From NCBI GenBank assembly GCA_937991535.1, contig CALKHN010000012.1, positions 1-64,000 of the forward strand: a DNA stretch of 64,000 nucleotides, read 5' to 3'. Shown in pieces: positions 36,301-43,905 of this stretch. This DNA is from an uncultured Sphingobacteriales bacterium (lineage in GTDB: Bacteria > Bacteroidota > Bacteroidia > Chitinophagales > Chitinophagaceae). How positions within the stretch are numbered: the stretch's first letter is position 1; each line of letters starts with the position of its first letter. The notes beneath the pieces are model-generated. The model was given only the letters and a program-made list of their open reading frames with translations, was not told where the DNA came from and did no database searches. Made by a program: the position numbers and the translations under genes.

Positions 36301-36974
36301 GCATTATCGAGCCCGTTTAAGAAATTAAACCGGGATATAGAACCATTTTTATTTACGGTAAATCCATGCCAGTTATTGTTTTCCTTAAACATGTAAAGGT
36401 CCAGAGGTTGATACATTGCTCCAATATTTCCCCAGTCCACAGCCGTTGGCGTATTATTTGAAATATTGGCGCCAAAGTCAATTTTTACGATCTGTGGCAC
36501 ATTGCCATAATCAGGATCTCCACCTACAATAAATACATACCATTTTCCGGCTTCATTTATAATCTGTATTCCCTCTATACGTGTTTTAAGTACACCGCCA
36601 ACATTGCCAAGATTTACAGCCGATGGTGTATTGAGCAGACTGCTGCCAAAATCGAGCCTTATTAGTTCAGCAGTTACATGGTTTACCACAAAAACATAAA
36701 AATCACCATTGGATTCAACAAAATCGCTGAATACCGGCATATTGAGTAAACCACCTGGATTGCCTAAATTGGTGGCCACAGGCGGAGTATTAACTATATC
36801 GGCAACGCAAAAATTCCAGTAATAACTTGTTGCACCAGCAGAATGATTGGCAATATTCACCGGTTCAGATATACAAACCGTGTCGGGTGTAGAAAAATTA
36901 GCAGTTTGCGCTTTTCCAAAAAAAGGAGAAATAAAACCAGCAATAAAAAAAAGCCACCGGGTGTAGTTTCCCAT
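33339..36974 (-). CDS. Large secreted adhesin with propeller-like, PKD/Ig-like and T9SS type B domains
   Basis: 1211 residues with a signal peptide (about 1-22). Residues 60-375 hold about six repeats of some 52 residues, each with LGN-x-G, a short hydrophobic pattern and I-x-R-x-F/DFG, suggesting a beta-propeller. PKD-like modules follow (about 390-430 and 500-565). Then five modules share a W-(S/T)-P-x-x-x-L-x-x-x-x-x-A-(N/S)-P pattern (about 600-1120). A jelly-roll, carbohydrate-binding-like segment interrupts the first at about 633-800. The C-terminal 85 residues match the gliding-motility-type (CHU_C) sorting domain: FTPNGDGLND, YNRWGERIF, W(D)GTYHGKPQDTG. Cell-surface, T9SS-exported. 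It lies inside the glycan region but on the other strand. Confidence 0.9.
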   Translation of the reverse strand: MGNYTRWLFFIAGFISPFFGKAQTANFSTPDTVCISEPVNIANHSAGATSYYWNFCVADIVNTPPVATNLGNPGGLLNMPVFSDFVESNGDFYVFVVNHVTAELIRLDFGSSLLNTPSAVNLGNVGGVLKTRIEGIQIINEAGKWYVFIVGGDPDYGNVPQIVKIDFGANISNNTPTAVDWGNIGAMYQPLDLYMFKENNNWHGFTVNKNGSISRFNFLNGLDNAPDAENHTGLGLIYPTGINVLTDKGEWYAFITTAHDNGITRLEFGNSLLNDPIAFNLGNPGNALNSPRDVYIMKFCDAIVGFAVNGSGNDIARFNFHNDLERIPSGISLGNIGTLNFPHSLSKLFRVNDKVYTFITNVNNNTITRVEFPSCTNSSLPGFNLENPPPITYDAPGVYNINLTIDDGLPSQSSFCRQVVVVPKPVHKLIQTFTINPGEDIKIGTDNPSGTYTWNTGEKTDSIIVQDEGIYWVETTGYGCSNRDSFLLRYAITADFTYKQDVCNPLLFEFRNETAGSTVINWDFGSGPVAPGENNPSTTYSGFGNYDVTLKLETSGGNIVSITKQVTVQVVIDSLIITNNTTICEGDSLQLNAVRALNYCWTPASGLSSTNIANPVAATLTSTTYYLHALVNGANLIINGDFSAGNTGFTSEYQLANPNTLDGQFFVGSNPKAWNPSVSNCTDHTSGSGNMLLVNGSPDENVKVWTQTINVTPNTNYAFSTWIQALYNDNPAELQFFINGNNIGNLITASLPTCTWNQFYTTWNSGNNAVATIAVVNRNTETIIWGNDFALDDIVFAPVTIKRDSIVVTVEKPPVVRTNNDTLVCEGSIVQFNTTGAGTYSWTPTTGLSAVDIANPQAKPVNTTQYMVTGTNPAGCSAKDMVTISVKPKPAITITNDTLICPNSSLQLNAGGGNTYSWSPAATLDNAAASNPIASPTQNTVYRVLVTGLNNCTNTDSVKVNIRPYPTFSVSQEQSICEGGSAILSASGGDRYQWTPDISLDNPSGASTRVRPATTTDYTVRISESICQNDTLMNVRVKVNPTPAVSALKLNDINCTVRTAQLQASGADTYTWSPGIYLNDINRANPVATVDSTTTFIVTGTNQHGCPATDSVTVKVTADGRGLFLVPNAFTPNGDGLNDCFGISQWGNVQLKDFSIYNRWGERIFKAVNASDCWDGTYHGKPQDTGAFVYVIDVSTPCGEVSRKGLITIIR

Positions 36975-37222
36975 GGTTAAGGTTGTATGTAGTGGTTTAA
37001 GGTTAATTTTTGCTAAACTACAATTTTCTGTAATATATGCCTGAGTTTTTATGATGTATAACCGGCAAATTGCCTTCCCGATAATTGTCCAATCTTTAAA
37101 ACTCCATGTTTTTTGACAGGGAATCTTAAAACATCAAAGAAATTTTCATTTTGTTTGGTATTTTAAATCACCAGTTTAAATTCAACAATATAAATTTGCC
37201 GGTAATTTAATATCAAAGTACT
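36975..37222. other. Divergent intergenic region between adhesin and second glycan block
   Basis: 248 bases, A+T-rich, no gene. It carries the -7 box TAAATTTG (37191-37198) for the + strand genes. No clear box was seen for the adhesin. Confidence 0.45.
37191..37198 (+). promoter_or_regulatory. -7 box of the second glycan gene block
   Basis: TAAATTTG, 24 bases before the ATG at 37223. It is the only consensus box seen before the seven + strand genes to 43817. Confidence 0.5.
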
Positions 37223-37669
37223 ATGGCTGAAACATTAGGAATGCTATGTGATAAATTAACCATTGTTAAGCTAAAAGAATATCACACCCAGGATCCGTCA
37301 CGGCTTGCAAGCCTGGGCGAACAGGCTTTGCAGTTACAGGAGGAAATAGATGAATACCTTAGCCTGGCTGTAAACGGGCAGATTCCTCCGGAACGTCTTA
37401 CATTTGCCGCCAACAAAGTATTCAAAAAAGAAGGTAATGAAGTAGCCGAGGTAGTTGGAAAAATAGGTGAGGTCTTTTACCAGTTGGCAGATGTGAATTG
37501 CCGTTTATGGCATGAACAGGAAAAAGTATATGAATTTGAAAAAGTACCCGTTGAACAGAAGGATGCAGTAGTAAAACAACTGGCGGTATTAAACCTGGAA
37601 AGGAATAAGTGCATTGATGCGATCAACCAGCAGCTTATAAACTATATAAAAAAGCAACAGACTACCTAA
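37223..37669 (+). CDS. Small helical protein of glycan clusters (DUF4254/DUF6165-like)
   Basis: 148 residues, largely helical and charged. Phrases such as LCDKLTIVKLKEYH (about residues 8-21), NCRLWHEQEKVYEF (about 94-107) and NLERNKCIDAINQQL (about 126-140) recall small uncharacterised proteins found beside glycosyltransferases in Bacteroidetes and Proteobacteria (DUF4254 or DUF6165). The assignment is by resemblance of pattern only. No catalytic motif recognised. It is first in the run of glycan genes, 19 bases before a methyltransferase. Confidence 0.6.
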   Translation: MAETLGMLCDKLTIVKLKEYHTQDPSRLASLGEQALQLQEEIDEYLSLAVNGQIPPERLTFAANKVFKKEGNEVAEVVGKIGEVFYQLADVNCRLWHEQEKVYEFEKVPVEQKDAVVKQLAVLNLERNKCIDAINQQLINYIKKQQTT

Positions 37670-37688
37670 AATAAAGTCATTCAATTTT

Positions 37689-38954
37689 ATGCATATAAAA
37701 ACGAGAACAACCTGCAGAGTTTGCGGGTCTTCGTCACTAAAAAAAGTAATTGATCTTGGGCCGCAGTATTTGCAAGGGTCTTTTATTAAGCCGGGTAAGG
37801 AAATGCCCTCCACCCGCCGGATTCCATGTACATTGGTAAGATGCAACCCCGAAGAAGATGAAAATGCCTGTGGCTTGCTTCAAATGGAACATAGTGTGCC
37901 GCCGGAAATATTATACGCTGCATACTGGTACCGTTCGGGTACTAATAATACCATGCGCAATCATCTGAAAGGCGTGGTTGATGCTGTAACATCTATTATT
38001 AAAAAGAAGGATGCTATTGTATTGGATATTGGTTGCAATGATGGAACATTATTAAGCTATTATCCAAAAGGCGGAATGAAATATGGCATTGATCCTTCCG
38101 ATATAGCACAGGAAATAAAAGAAGACGCCATTGTGGTGCAGGATATTTTTCCTTCAAAAAAGCTGGTGGAAGTATTAGAGGGAAAGACCCTTGATGTGAT
38201 TACTTCCATTGCTATGTTTTACGATCTTGAAAATCCCGTTGAATTCGTAAAAGGCATTAAACAATTGCTTTCACCTAAAGGCATTTGGATATTTGAAATG
38301 TCGTATATGCCCGATATGCTTAAGCTGGATTCCTTTGATACCATCTGCCATGAGCACCTGGAATATTACAGCCTTGCGGTTATAGAAATTATTTTGAAGA
38401 AGGCCGGCATGCGGTTATTTAAGATAGAATTCAATGATATTAATGGCGGAAGTGTTCGCTGCTATGCCACCCATGATACCAACATTGCATACGATACCCC
38501 TGAAGCGATCCATTTGCTTAATGAAACCCGCCAGGCCGAATTTGACCTTGAGCTGGATACAGATAAGCCTTACCAGGCATTCTGGAACAGAATCAGCGCT
38601 TTAAAGGAGGAATTACACGGGCTACTTATAAAACTAAAATCCGACGGAAAGAAAATTCATATTTATGGCGCTTCTACCAAGGGCAATACCATTTTGCAAT
38701 GGTGCAATATAGATAATACAATTATTGATTACGCCGCAGAAAGAAACCCTGATAAGTACGGAGCAAGCACGCTCGGCACCAATATTCCCATCATTAGTGA
38801 AGCAGAAAGCAGGGCAATGAGCCCTGATTATTACCTCGTATTGCCCTGGCATTTCAAAGAAGAGTTCCTTGAAAGAGAAAAGGAAACATTGGAAAAGGGA
38901 ATAGGGCTGATTTTTCCTTTGCCGAAAATTTCTATTTATAAACAGCAGGCATAA
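37689..38954 (+). CDS. Sugar C-methyltransferase-like SAM enzyme
   Basis: 421 residues in three parts typical of the TylC3/NovU-type family. An N-terminal zinc-finger-like region starts CRVCGSSSLKKVIDLG (about residues 8-23). The SAM domain motif is VLDIGCNDGTLLSYYP (about 113-128). The C-terminal domain contains IHIYGASTKGNTILQWC (about 324-340). Members add a methyl group to C3 or C5 of deoxysugars or act on similar nucleotide-linked sugars. It precedes and overlaps by one base (TAATG) the next gene, so they are translationally coupled. Confidence 0.88.
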   Translation: MHIKTRTTCRVCGSSSLKKVIDLGPQYLQGSFIKPGKEMPSTRRIPCTLVRCNPEEDENACGLLQMEHSVPPEILYAAYWYRSGTNNTMRNHLKGVVDAVTSIIKKKDAIVLDIGCNDGTLLSYYPKGGMKYGIDPSDIAQEIKEDAIVVQDIFPSKKLVEVLEGKTLDVITSIAMFYDLENPVEFVKGIKQLLSPKGIWIFEMSYMPDMLKLDSFDTICHEHLEYYSLAVIEIILKKAGMRLFKIEFNDINGGSVRCYATHDTNIAYDTPEAIHLLNETRQAEFDLELDTDKPYQAFWNRISALKEELHGLLIKLKSDGKKIHIYGASTKGNTILQWCNIDNTIIDYAAERNPDKYGASTLGTNIPIISEAESRAMSPDYYLVLPWHFKEEFLEREKETLEKGIGLIFPLPKISIYKQQA

Positions 38955-40054
38955 TGGCTATAAAAGGCTTGTTTATAAATAATATTAAGGCCCAGGATAG
39001 CATTTATGAATCCGGATTAATGGTTTTTAATAGTCTCAAATTATCTTCTCTTTATCAGTTAGATTATGTAGAAATTAATGTAAACCAGCGGACGATACCA
39101 TTGGGTTATGATTTTTATTTTTTTAATTATCATCCTTTTACAATGGCGTGGGTCGATACCAGTCAACTAAAAAAAATTAACGGGTTGGTTCTCACTATGG
39201 TATTAGAAGTATCTCCAGGCAACCCTTTCGTATTATGCCCTTCCACTCATTTTCATGGCTATTGTGTACTTGATCCTACCATTGTACATAAAAATAAGCG
39301 TGTATTTACTTTCCCGCGTCCATTGGAAACAATAAATAACTTGCAACCTTATGTAGAAAAAGAAATTCCGGTTATAGGTACATTTGGATTCGCTACGAGA
39401 GGTAAAGGATTTCAGCATGTAGTAGAAGCCGTCAATAAGGAATTCAAAAAAGCAATAGTTAAGATTAATATACCCTTTGGCGACTTTGTTCCTGATTCGC
39501 GAACTTATTCCCAATTTCTTGGAAATTTATGCAAAGAAACAGCCAAAAAGGGCATTGAGGTTATTGTAACACACGATTACATGAGTAAAGAACAACTCAT
39601 AAACTGGTGTTCTCAAAATACCCTCAATTGTTTTTTGTATGATAGAAATATGCCTGGGTTGGCGGCTACCACAGACCAGGCCATAATATCAGGAAGGCCT
39701 ATCGCCATTTCAAATAATGATACATTTCGTCATATATTGGCCTATTTACCGCCTTATCCCAACAATAGTTTAAAGCAGTCTGTTGAAGCGTCTACGACGG
39801 CAATAAAACAAATGCAGAAAGATTGGTCGCAGGAGAATTTTGCACTCAAGTTCGAAGAAATGCTTCAAACATTGCTTTCCATCCATCCAAAGGAAAATCA
39901 GCATCAAGAGCTTTTCGAAATCCCTGTTTTCAAAAATACTCTTCCTCATAAAATTAAAAATATCTACAAAAAGTATAAGGGGATTTTTACAATACGCAAA
40001 CTAAAACAATTGCGTATTCTTAAACGCTTTTTCAAATATGAAGAACCTATTTAG
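38954..40054 (+). CDS. Putative glycosyltransferase (GT-B-like, unclassified)
   Basis: 366 residues. The overall layout is like a GT-B enzyme with a late segment RNMPGLAATTDQAIISGRPIA (shown here split: RNMPGLAATTD, QAIISGRPIAISN; about residues 228-255) resembling the donor-sugar region, and IGTFGFATRGKGFQHVV (about 145-161) resembling the start of the second domain. I see no certain family signature. Shares one base with the preceding methyltransferase and 17 bases with the following FkbM gene. The A+T content is visibly higher than in the rest of the window. Confidence 0.6.
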   Translation: MAIKGLFINNIKAQDSIYESGLMVFNSLKLSSLYQLDYVEINVNQRTIPLGYDFYFFNYHPFTMAWVDTSQLKKINGLVLTMVLEVSPGNPFVLCPSTHFHGYCVLDPTIVHKNKRVFTFPRPLETINNLQPYVEKEIPVIGTFGFATRGKGFQHVVEAVNKEFKKAIVKINIPFGDFVPDSRTYSQFLGNLCKETAKKGIEVIVTHDYMSKEQLINWCSQNTLNCFLYDRNMPGLAATTDQAIISGRPIAISNNDTFRHILAYLPPYPNNSLKQSVEASTTAIKQMQKDWSQENFALKFEEMLQTLLSIHPKENQHQELFEIPVFKNTLPHKIKNIYKKYKGIFTIRKLKQLRILKRFFKYEEPI

Positions 40055-40739
40055 AAAACTTGTTAATAAGGTAGTATTACCCCATTCTCAATTAATATAC
40101 GCGCAATCGGGAGAAGATATCATTTTGGCTCATTTATTTTACAAAATGAATATCTCCCATCCCTCTTACCTTGACATTGGGGCCAATCACCCAAGCTATA
40201 TAAGCAATACCTATTATTTTTACATCAGGGGGTGTAATGGAGTTTGTGTAGAACCTAATCCTAATCTCTATAAAAAAATTAAAAAATTAAGACCAAGAGA
40301 CAAGGTAATGAATATTGGCATTGGGATAAATGAAGAAACAATGGCTGACTTCTATTTATTCCCGAAATATGCGGATGGATTAAGCACATTCTCCAGAGAG
40401 GAAGCGGTGTATTGGGGAGAGACGGGAATGAAACAATTAGGCCGAATAAAATATGAAAAAATTATAAAAGTACCCTTACAAACAATAAATACAGTTATTA
40501 CAAATAATTTTGAGCAAACGCCTGATTTCATTTCAATTGATGTGGAGGGGTTGGATTTGCAGATATTACAATCTCTTGATTTTGATTCCCATGCGCCTCT
40601 TGTTTTATGTGTAGAAACACTATCTTACGACCAGGATCAGACCGAGCATAAAAGAGAAGATATAATTTCATTTGTAAAAAGCAAAGGCTATGAAATATAC
40701 GCGGACACTCATGTTAATACTATTTTCTTAAGAAAATAA
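40038..40739 (+). CDS. FkbM-family methyltransferase
   Basis: 233 residues. SAM motif SYLDIGANHPSYISNTYYF (about residues 42-60), then GVCVEPNPNLYKKIKKL (about 67-83) and the FkbM feature FISIDVEGLDLQILQSLDF (about 167-185). This family O-methylates sugars or polyketides. It overlaps the preceding gene by 17 bases. A+T-rich like its neighbours. Confidence 0.88.
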   Translation: MKNLFRKLVNKVVLPHSQLIYAQSGEDIILAHLFYKMNISHPSYLDIGANHPSYISNTYYFYIRGCNGVCVEPNPNLYKKIKKLRPRDKVMNIGIGINEETMADFYLFPKYADGLSTFSREEAVYWGETGMKQLGRIKYEKIIKVPLQTINTVITNNFEQTPDFISIDVEGLDLQILQSLDFDSHAPLVLCVETLSYDQDQTEHKREDIISFVKSKGYEIYADTHVNTIFLRK

Positions 40740-40762
40740 ATGTTGCCCATAATTATCTAAAA

Positions 40763-41635
40763 ATGACAGCAATAATATTCGGCGCAAATGGTCAGGATGG
40801 ATTTTATCTTTCCGCACTTTTGCAAAAAAAAGATATTGAAGTTTTACCTGTGTCACGTAACGGAACTTCAATTAAGGCCGATGTTGCAAACAGGGAAGAG
40901 GTTAAGACGTTAATCAGAAATTACAAACCAGATTACATCTTTCACATGGCCGCAAATTCCACTTCCCGGCACGATGCTTTGTTTGAGAATCATGCAACTA
41001 TTTCTACAGGCACCCTAAATATACTTGAAGCTGTAAAAACGATTCATCCAACTGCTAAAGTTTTTATATCAGGCAGTGGACTGCAATTCAAAAATGAAGG
41101 AAATCCTATTAAAGAAACTGATCCTTTCGAAGCCAGAGATGCATATTCTGTAAGCCGTATCCATTCGGTATATGCAGCAAGATATTATCGTTCACTGGGC
41201 ATCAAAACCTATGCAGGCTACTTTTTTAACCACGACAGTCCCCGGCGAACGCCCAGGCATATCAGTAAAATGATAGCCAACGCTGTTAGCAATATATCGA
41301 AAGGAAAAGAAGAAATGATTGAGATTGGAGATATGTCTGTAAAAAAAGAATGGGGATTCGCCGGAGACATCGTAGAGGCGGTATGGACGCTTGTACAACA
41401 GGATGATATTTCAGAAGCTGTATTGGGAACGGGCGAAGCATACTCCATAAAAGACTATATTGAAAAATGTTTTGCTGTTATAGGCAAAGACTGGACAAAA
41501 TATGTTAAGGCAAAGGAAGGCTTCACCGCTGAATACGCTCAACTGGTTTCGAACCCAGCTACCATCTTTTCTTTGGGATGGCAGCCCAAAACTTCATTTA
41601 CTGAACTGGCAAAACTCATGCTTAACCATGAATAA
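40763..41635 (+). CDS. NAD(P)-dependent sugar epimerase/dehydratase, GDP-mannose-dehydratase-like
   Basis: 290 residues, shorter than typical GDP-mannose 4,6-dehydratases (about 340-370). The cofactor motif IIFGANGQDGFYL (residues 4-16) and FNHDSPRRTPRHISKMI (about 155-171) are those of the GMD group. The catalytic Tyr-x3-Lys is altered: residues 128-132 read YSVSR, with Arg132 in place of Lys. It may be a reductase or epimerase of a GDP-deoxysugar or have reduced activity. The last 8 bases overlap the next gene. Confidence 0.82.
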   Translation: MTAIIFGANGQDGFYLSALLQKKDIEVLPVSRNGTSIKADVANREEVKTLIRNYKPDYIFHMAANSTSRHDALFENHATISTGTLNILEAVKTIHPTAKVFISGSGLQFKNEGNPIKETDPFEARDAYSVSRIHSVYAARYYRSLGIKTYAGYFFNHDSPRRTPRHISKMIANAVSNISKGKEEMIEIGDMSVKKEWGFAGDIVEAVWTLVQQDDISEAVLGTGEAYSIKDYIEKCFAVIGKDWTKYVKAKEGFTAEYAQLVSNPATIFSLGWQPKTSFTELAKLMLNHE

Positions 41636-42770
41636 TCCAGCCGGGAAAAATAAAATTTTACTGGTACAGCTTTTCTCAAACGGCGATTGTTTGTATGCCA
41701 CAACCATTGCCAGGCAAATAAAGCAGGACTATCCGGGTTGTCATTTAACGTGGGCAGTTGCCGGCTTTTGCAGGAATATCCTCGAGGGTAACCCCTATAT
41801 TGACGCAATACTTGAAATAGATGATGTTCCCAAAAATGATGTGGTTGCTTTTAGAAGATTAAAAAAAAGATTGTATACTGAAAAAAGAAACGGCGTTTGG
41901 AAGGAACTGTTTATCACGCATATCATGGATAGCAATCAGGCTTATTATGACGGTTGTATCCGGACAACAATTTTTAGGGCATATCCGCATACCGTTACTA
42001 TTCCAAACACGCCGGTTTTATCCATTTCTGAAATTGAAAAGAATAGGGTACAGGAATTTGCACGACTACACGGCATAGATAAATACGATCATGTAATACT
42101 TTTTGAATTTGCACCACAAAGCGGGCAATTACCAATTACAAAGGAAATGGCCTTGAATATTGCTGAAAAGCTGAGCAGTAACGAGAATGTTGCTGTCATT
42201 TTATCTTCGGCACATAAAATAATTCATCCAAGTAAAAACATCATTGACGGCAGTCGGCTTACGCTAAGGGAAACAGCAGTGCTCACATTATATTGCACCC
42301 TTTTAATTGGTTGCTCAAGCGGTATAACCTGGATTACAACTTCAGATGCCGCAAAGTTGTTACCCATGATCCAACTGGTTAACCCTTACACCGATTGGGT
42401 AAATCCTGTGAGTCGGGATTTTAAAAGATTTGGAAAATCCACTGACTTTATAATAGATATCATTAATTTTAATGAACAAATCATTGTGAATTGTGTGCAG
42501 GAAGCATTTACCGATTTTTCAAATGCGAAACATATATACGACCAGGTTATCCCATTACATTTTAAAACCACCCGGAAAATAGTATATAACCTTCTGTGCT
42601 ATTTGCAATTTAAAGCCATTGCTACACATATCCGTATCAACAGGGAAGTATACGGCGATAATACTGCATTCTACAAGGAAATATTAATTGCTTTTATTAT
42701 TTTCCCATTCAAATTAACCCGTAACTTGATTATGAAGAAACTGACTGCCCCCCAAAAAAAACAAAAATAA
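41628..42770 (+). CDS. GT9 (heptosyltransferase-like) glycosyltransferase
   Basis: About 380 residues from the ATG at 41628, which overlaps the previous stop by 8 bases and gives the family N-terminus (KILLVQLFSNGDCLYATTIARQ). The second domain carries RLTLRETAVLTLYCTLLIGCSSGITWI (here read as RLTLRETAVLTL and LLIGCSSGITW), comparable to the donor-binding Glu and GCDSG motif of GT9. The C-terminal 80 residues are basic and partly hydrophobic. Acts probably on the LPS core or a related surface glycan at the cytoplasmic face. The longer frame from 41502 would overlap the SDR and is rejected. Confidence 0.8.
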   Translation: MNNPAGKNKILLVQLFSNGDCLYATTIARQIKQDYPGCHLTWAVAGFCRNILEGNPYIDAILEIDDVPKNDVVAFRRLKKRLYTEKRNGVWKELFITHIMDSNQAYYDGCIRTTIFRAYPHTVTIPNTPVLSISEIEKNRVQEFARLHGIDKYDHVILFEFAPQSGQLPITKEMALNIAEKLSSNENVAVILSSAHKIIHPSKNIIDGSRLTLRETAVLTLYCTLLIGCSSGITWITTSDAAKLLPMIQLVNPYTDWVNPVSRDFKRFGKSTDFIIDIINFNEQIIVNCVQEAFTDFSNAKHIYDQVIPLHFKTTRKIVYNLLCYLQFKAIATHIRINREVYGDNTAFYKEILIAFIIFPFKLTRNLIMKKLTAPQKKQK

Positions 42771-42815
42771 CAACAGGTTTTGCTTAGCGTGGCCTAAATA
42801 TTATTTATAAAAAAA

Positions 42816-43817
42816 ATGCTTAGTATTATAATTGTAAATTATAAAACCCCTCAACTCTTATCAGACTGCCTTACAACAATTCTTAATGCTACGAACGATA
42901 CTTCATACGAAATTATAATTGCAGACAACGATTCGGGTGATAATAGCGAAGCCATAATCCTTTCGCAGTTTTCTTCTGTTAAATGGATTCAGCTATCGTA
43001 TAACGCAGGCTTTGCAAGAGCTAATAATGAAGGAATCCGGCAATCGAACGGAGACGCTATTTTGCTGCTCAATTCAGATACCTTAAATATCAATAATGCA
43101 ATTGAAAGCTGCTATAAGAAATTTATCGAATCAAAATATATTGCCTGCGGTGTTCAATTGCTTAACAAAGACAATACGCCCCAAATTTCAGGAAATTATA
43201 TTATGACCGGCGGTCTAAATTACTTGTTGCCCCTCCCTTATATTGGAAATTGTGTTAAATGGCTGGGTAATGTATTCAAGGTTAAGAAACCAAATATACC
43301 TGATGCAAAAGAAGAGGTTGAAGTAGATTGGATCAATGGAGCTTTCCTGATGGTTAAAAAACAAGCTATTGAAAAAGCAGGTTTAATGGACGAAGATTTT
43401 TTTTTGTATGCTGAAGAGGCAGAATGGTGCAGCAGATTGAAGAAATTTGGTAAACTTTGTATTTACGGACAGTTTAATGTTATTCACCTTCAGGGTGAAA
43501 CAGCCAACCAAACATTCGGGTCTTCAGGCAAAGGATACTATAATCTTTATGACAGGAAGGGGCTTCAGATTATGCTTTCAAATTTTGTGCGGATAAGAAA
43601 ACAGTTTGGCATATCCTGGTTTCTTATTCAATTGTTGATTTATTCAATTTCAGTACCCTTATTTTTTGTTCTTAGCTTTTTTGATAACTTATTCCACTTT
43701 AGGAATCCATTTACAGATTATGCCCGTGCGTTCAAATTCTTAAAAAACATTGGTAGTCTTTGGTCCTTCGCTCCAAAAATCATTTCAAACAAGCCTTATT
43801 TCTATAAAGTGCTTTAG
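42816..43817 (+). CDS. GT2-family glycosyltransferase
   Basis: 333 residues. The GT-A nucleotide-binding start LSIIIVNYKTPQLL (residues 2-15), NAGFARANNEGIRQSNGDAI, and the metal-binding NSD (about residue 91) identify the rhamnosyltransferase-like GT2 subgroup; EEAEWCSRLKKFGK (about 200-213) holds the catalytic-base region. A hydrophobic helix near residues 270-290 suggests membrane association. Last gene of the glycan block, followed by a strong bidirectional terminator. Confidence 0.88.
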   Translation: MLSIIIVNYKTPQLLSDCLTTILNATNDTSYEIIIADNDSGDNSEAIILSQFSSVKWIQLSYNAGFARANNEGIRQSNGDAILLLNSDTLNINNAIESCYKKFIESKYIACGVQLLNKDNTPQISGNYIMTGGLNYLLPLPYIGNCVKWLGNVFKVKKPNIPDAKEEVEVDWINGAFLMVKKQAIEKAGLMDEDFFLYAEEAEWCSRLKKFGKLCIYGQFNVIHLQGETANQTFGSSGKGYYNLYDRKGLQIMLSNFVRIRKQFGISWFLIQLLIYSISVPLFFVLSFFDNLFHFRNPFTDYARAFKFLKNIGSLWSFAPKIISNKPYFYKVL

Positions 43818-43850
43818 CCATTCAAACGCTAAAATTATACTTGTTCCTTA

Positions 43851-43890
43851 AAATGAAATACCGGAAACAAACATTCCCGGTATTTCATTT
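43851..43890. terminator. Bidirectional terminator after the glycan block
   Basis: AAATGAAATACCGG and CCGGTATTTCATTT are perfect 14-base arms around a 12-base loop. It lies between the convergent GT2 gene and the DNRLRE lipoprotein gene. Confidence 0.85.
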
Positions 43891-43905
43891 ATTCAAAAAC
43901 TACTG

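Noticed and set aside
41502..41627. 42-codon N-terminal extension of the GT9 gene
   Set aside because: It would overlap the SDR gene by 134 bases; the ATG at 41628 gives the expected GT9 N-terminus and an ordinary 8-base overlap.
28886..43817. Considered as a complete capsule or exopolysaccharide locus
   Set aside because: No Wzx flippase, Wzy polymerase, Wza/Wzc or ABC exporter gene is visible, so only a partial glycan pathway can be claimed.
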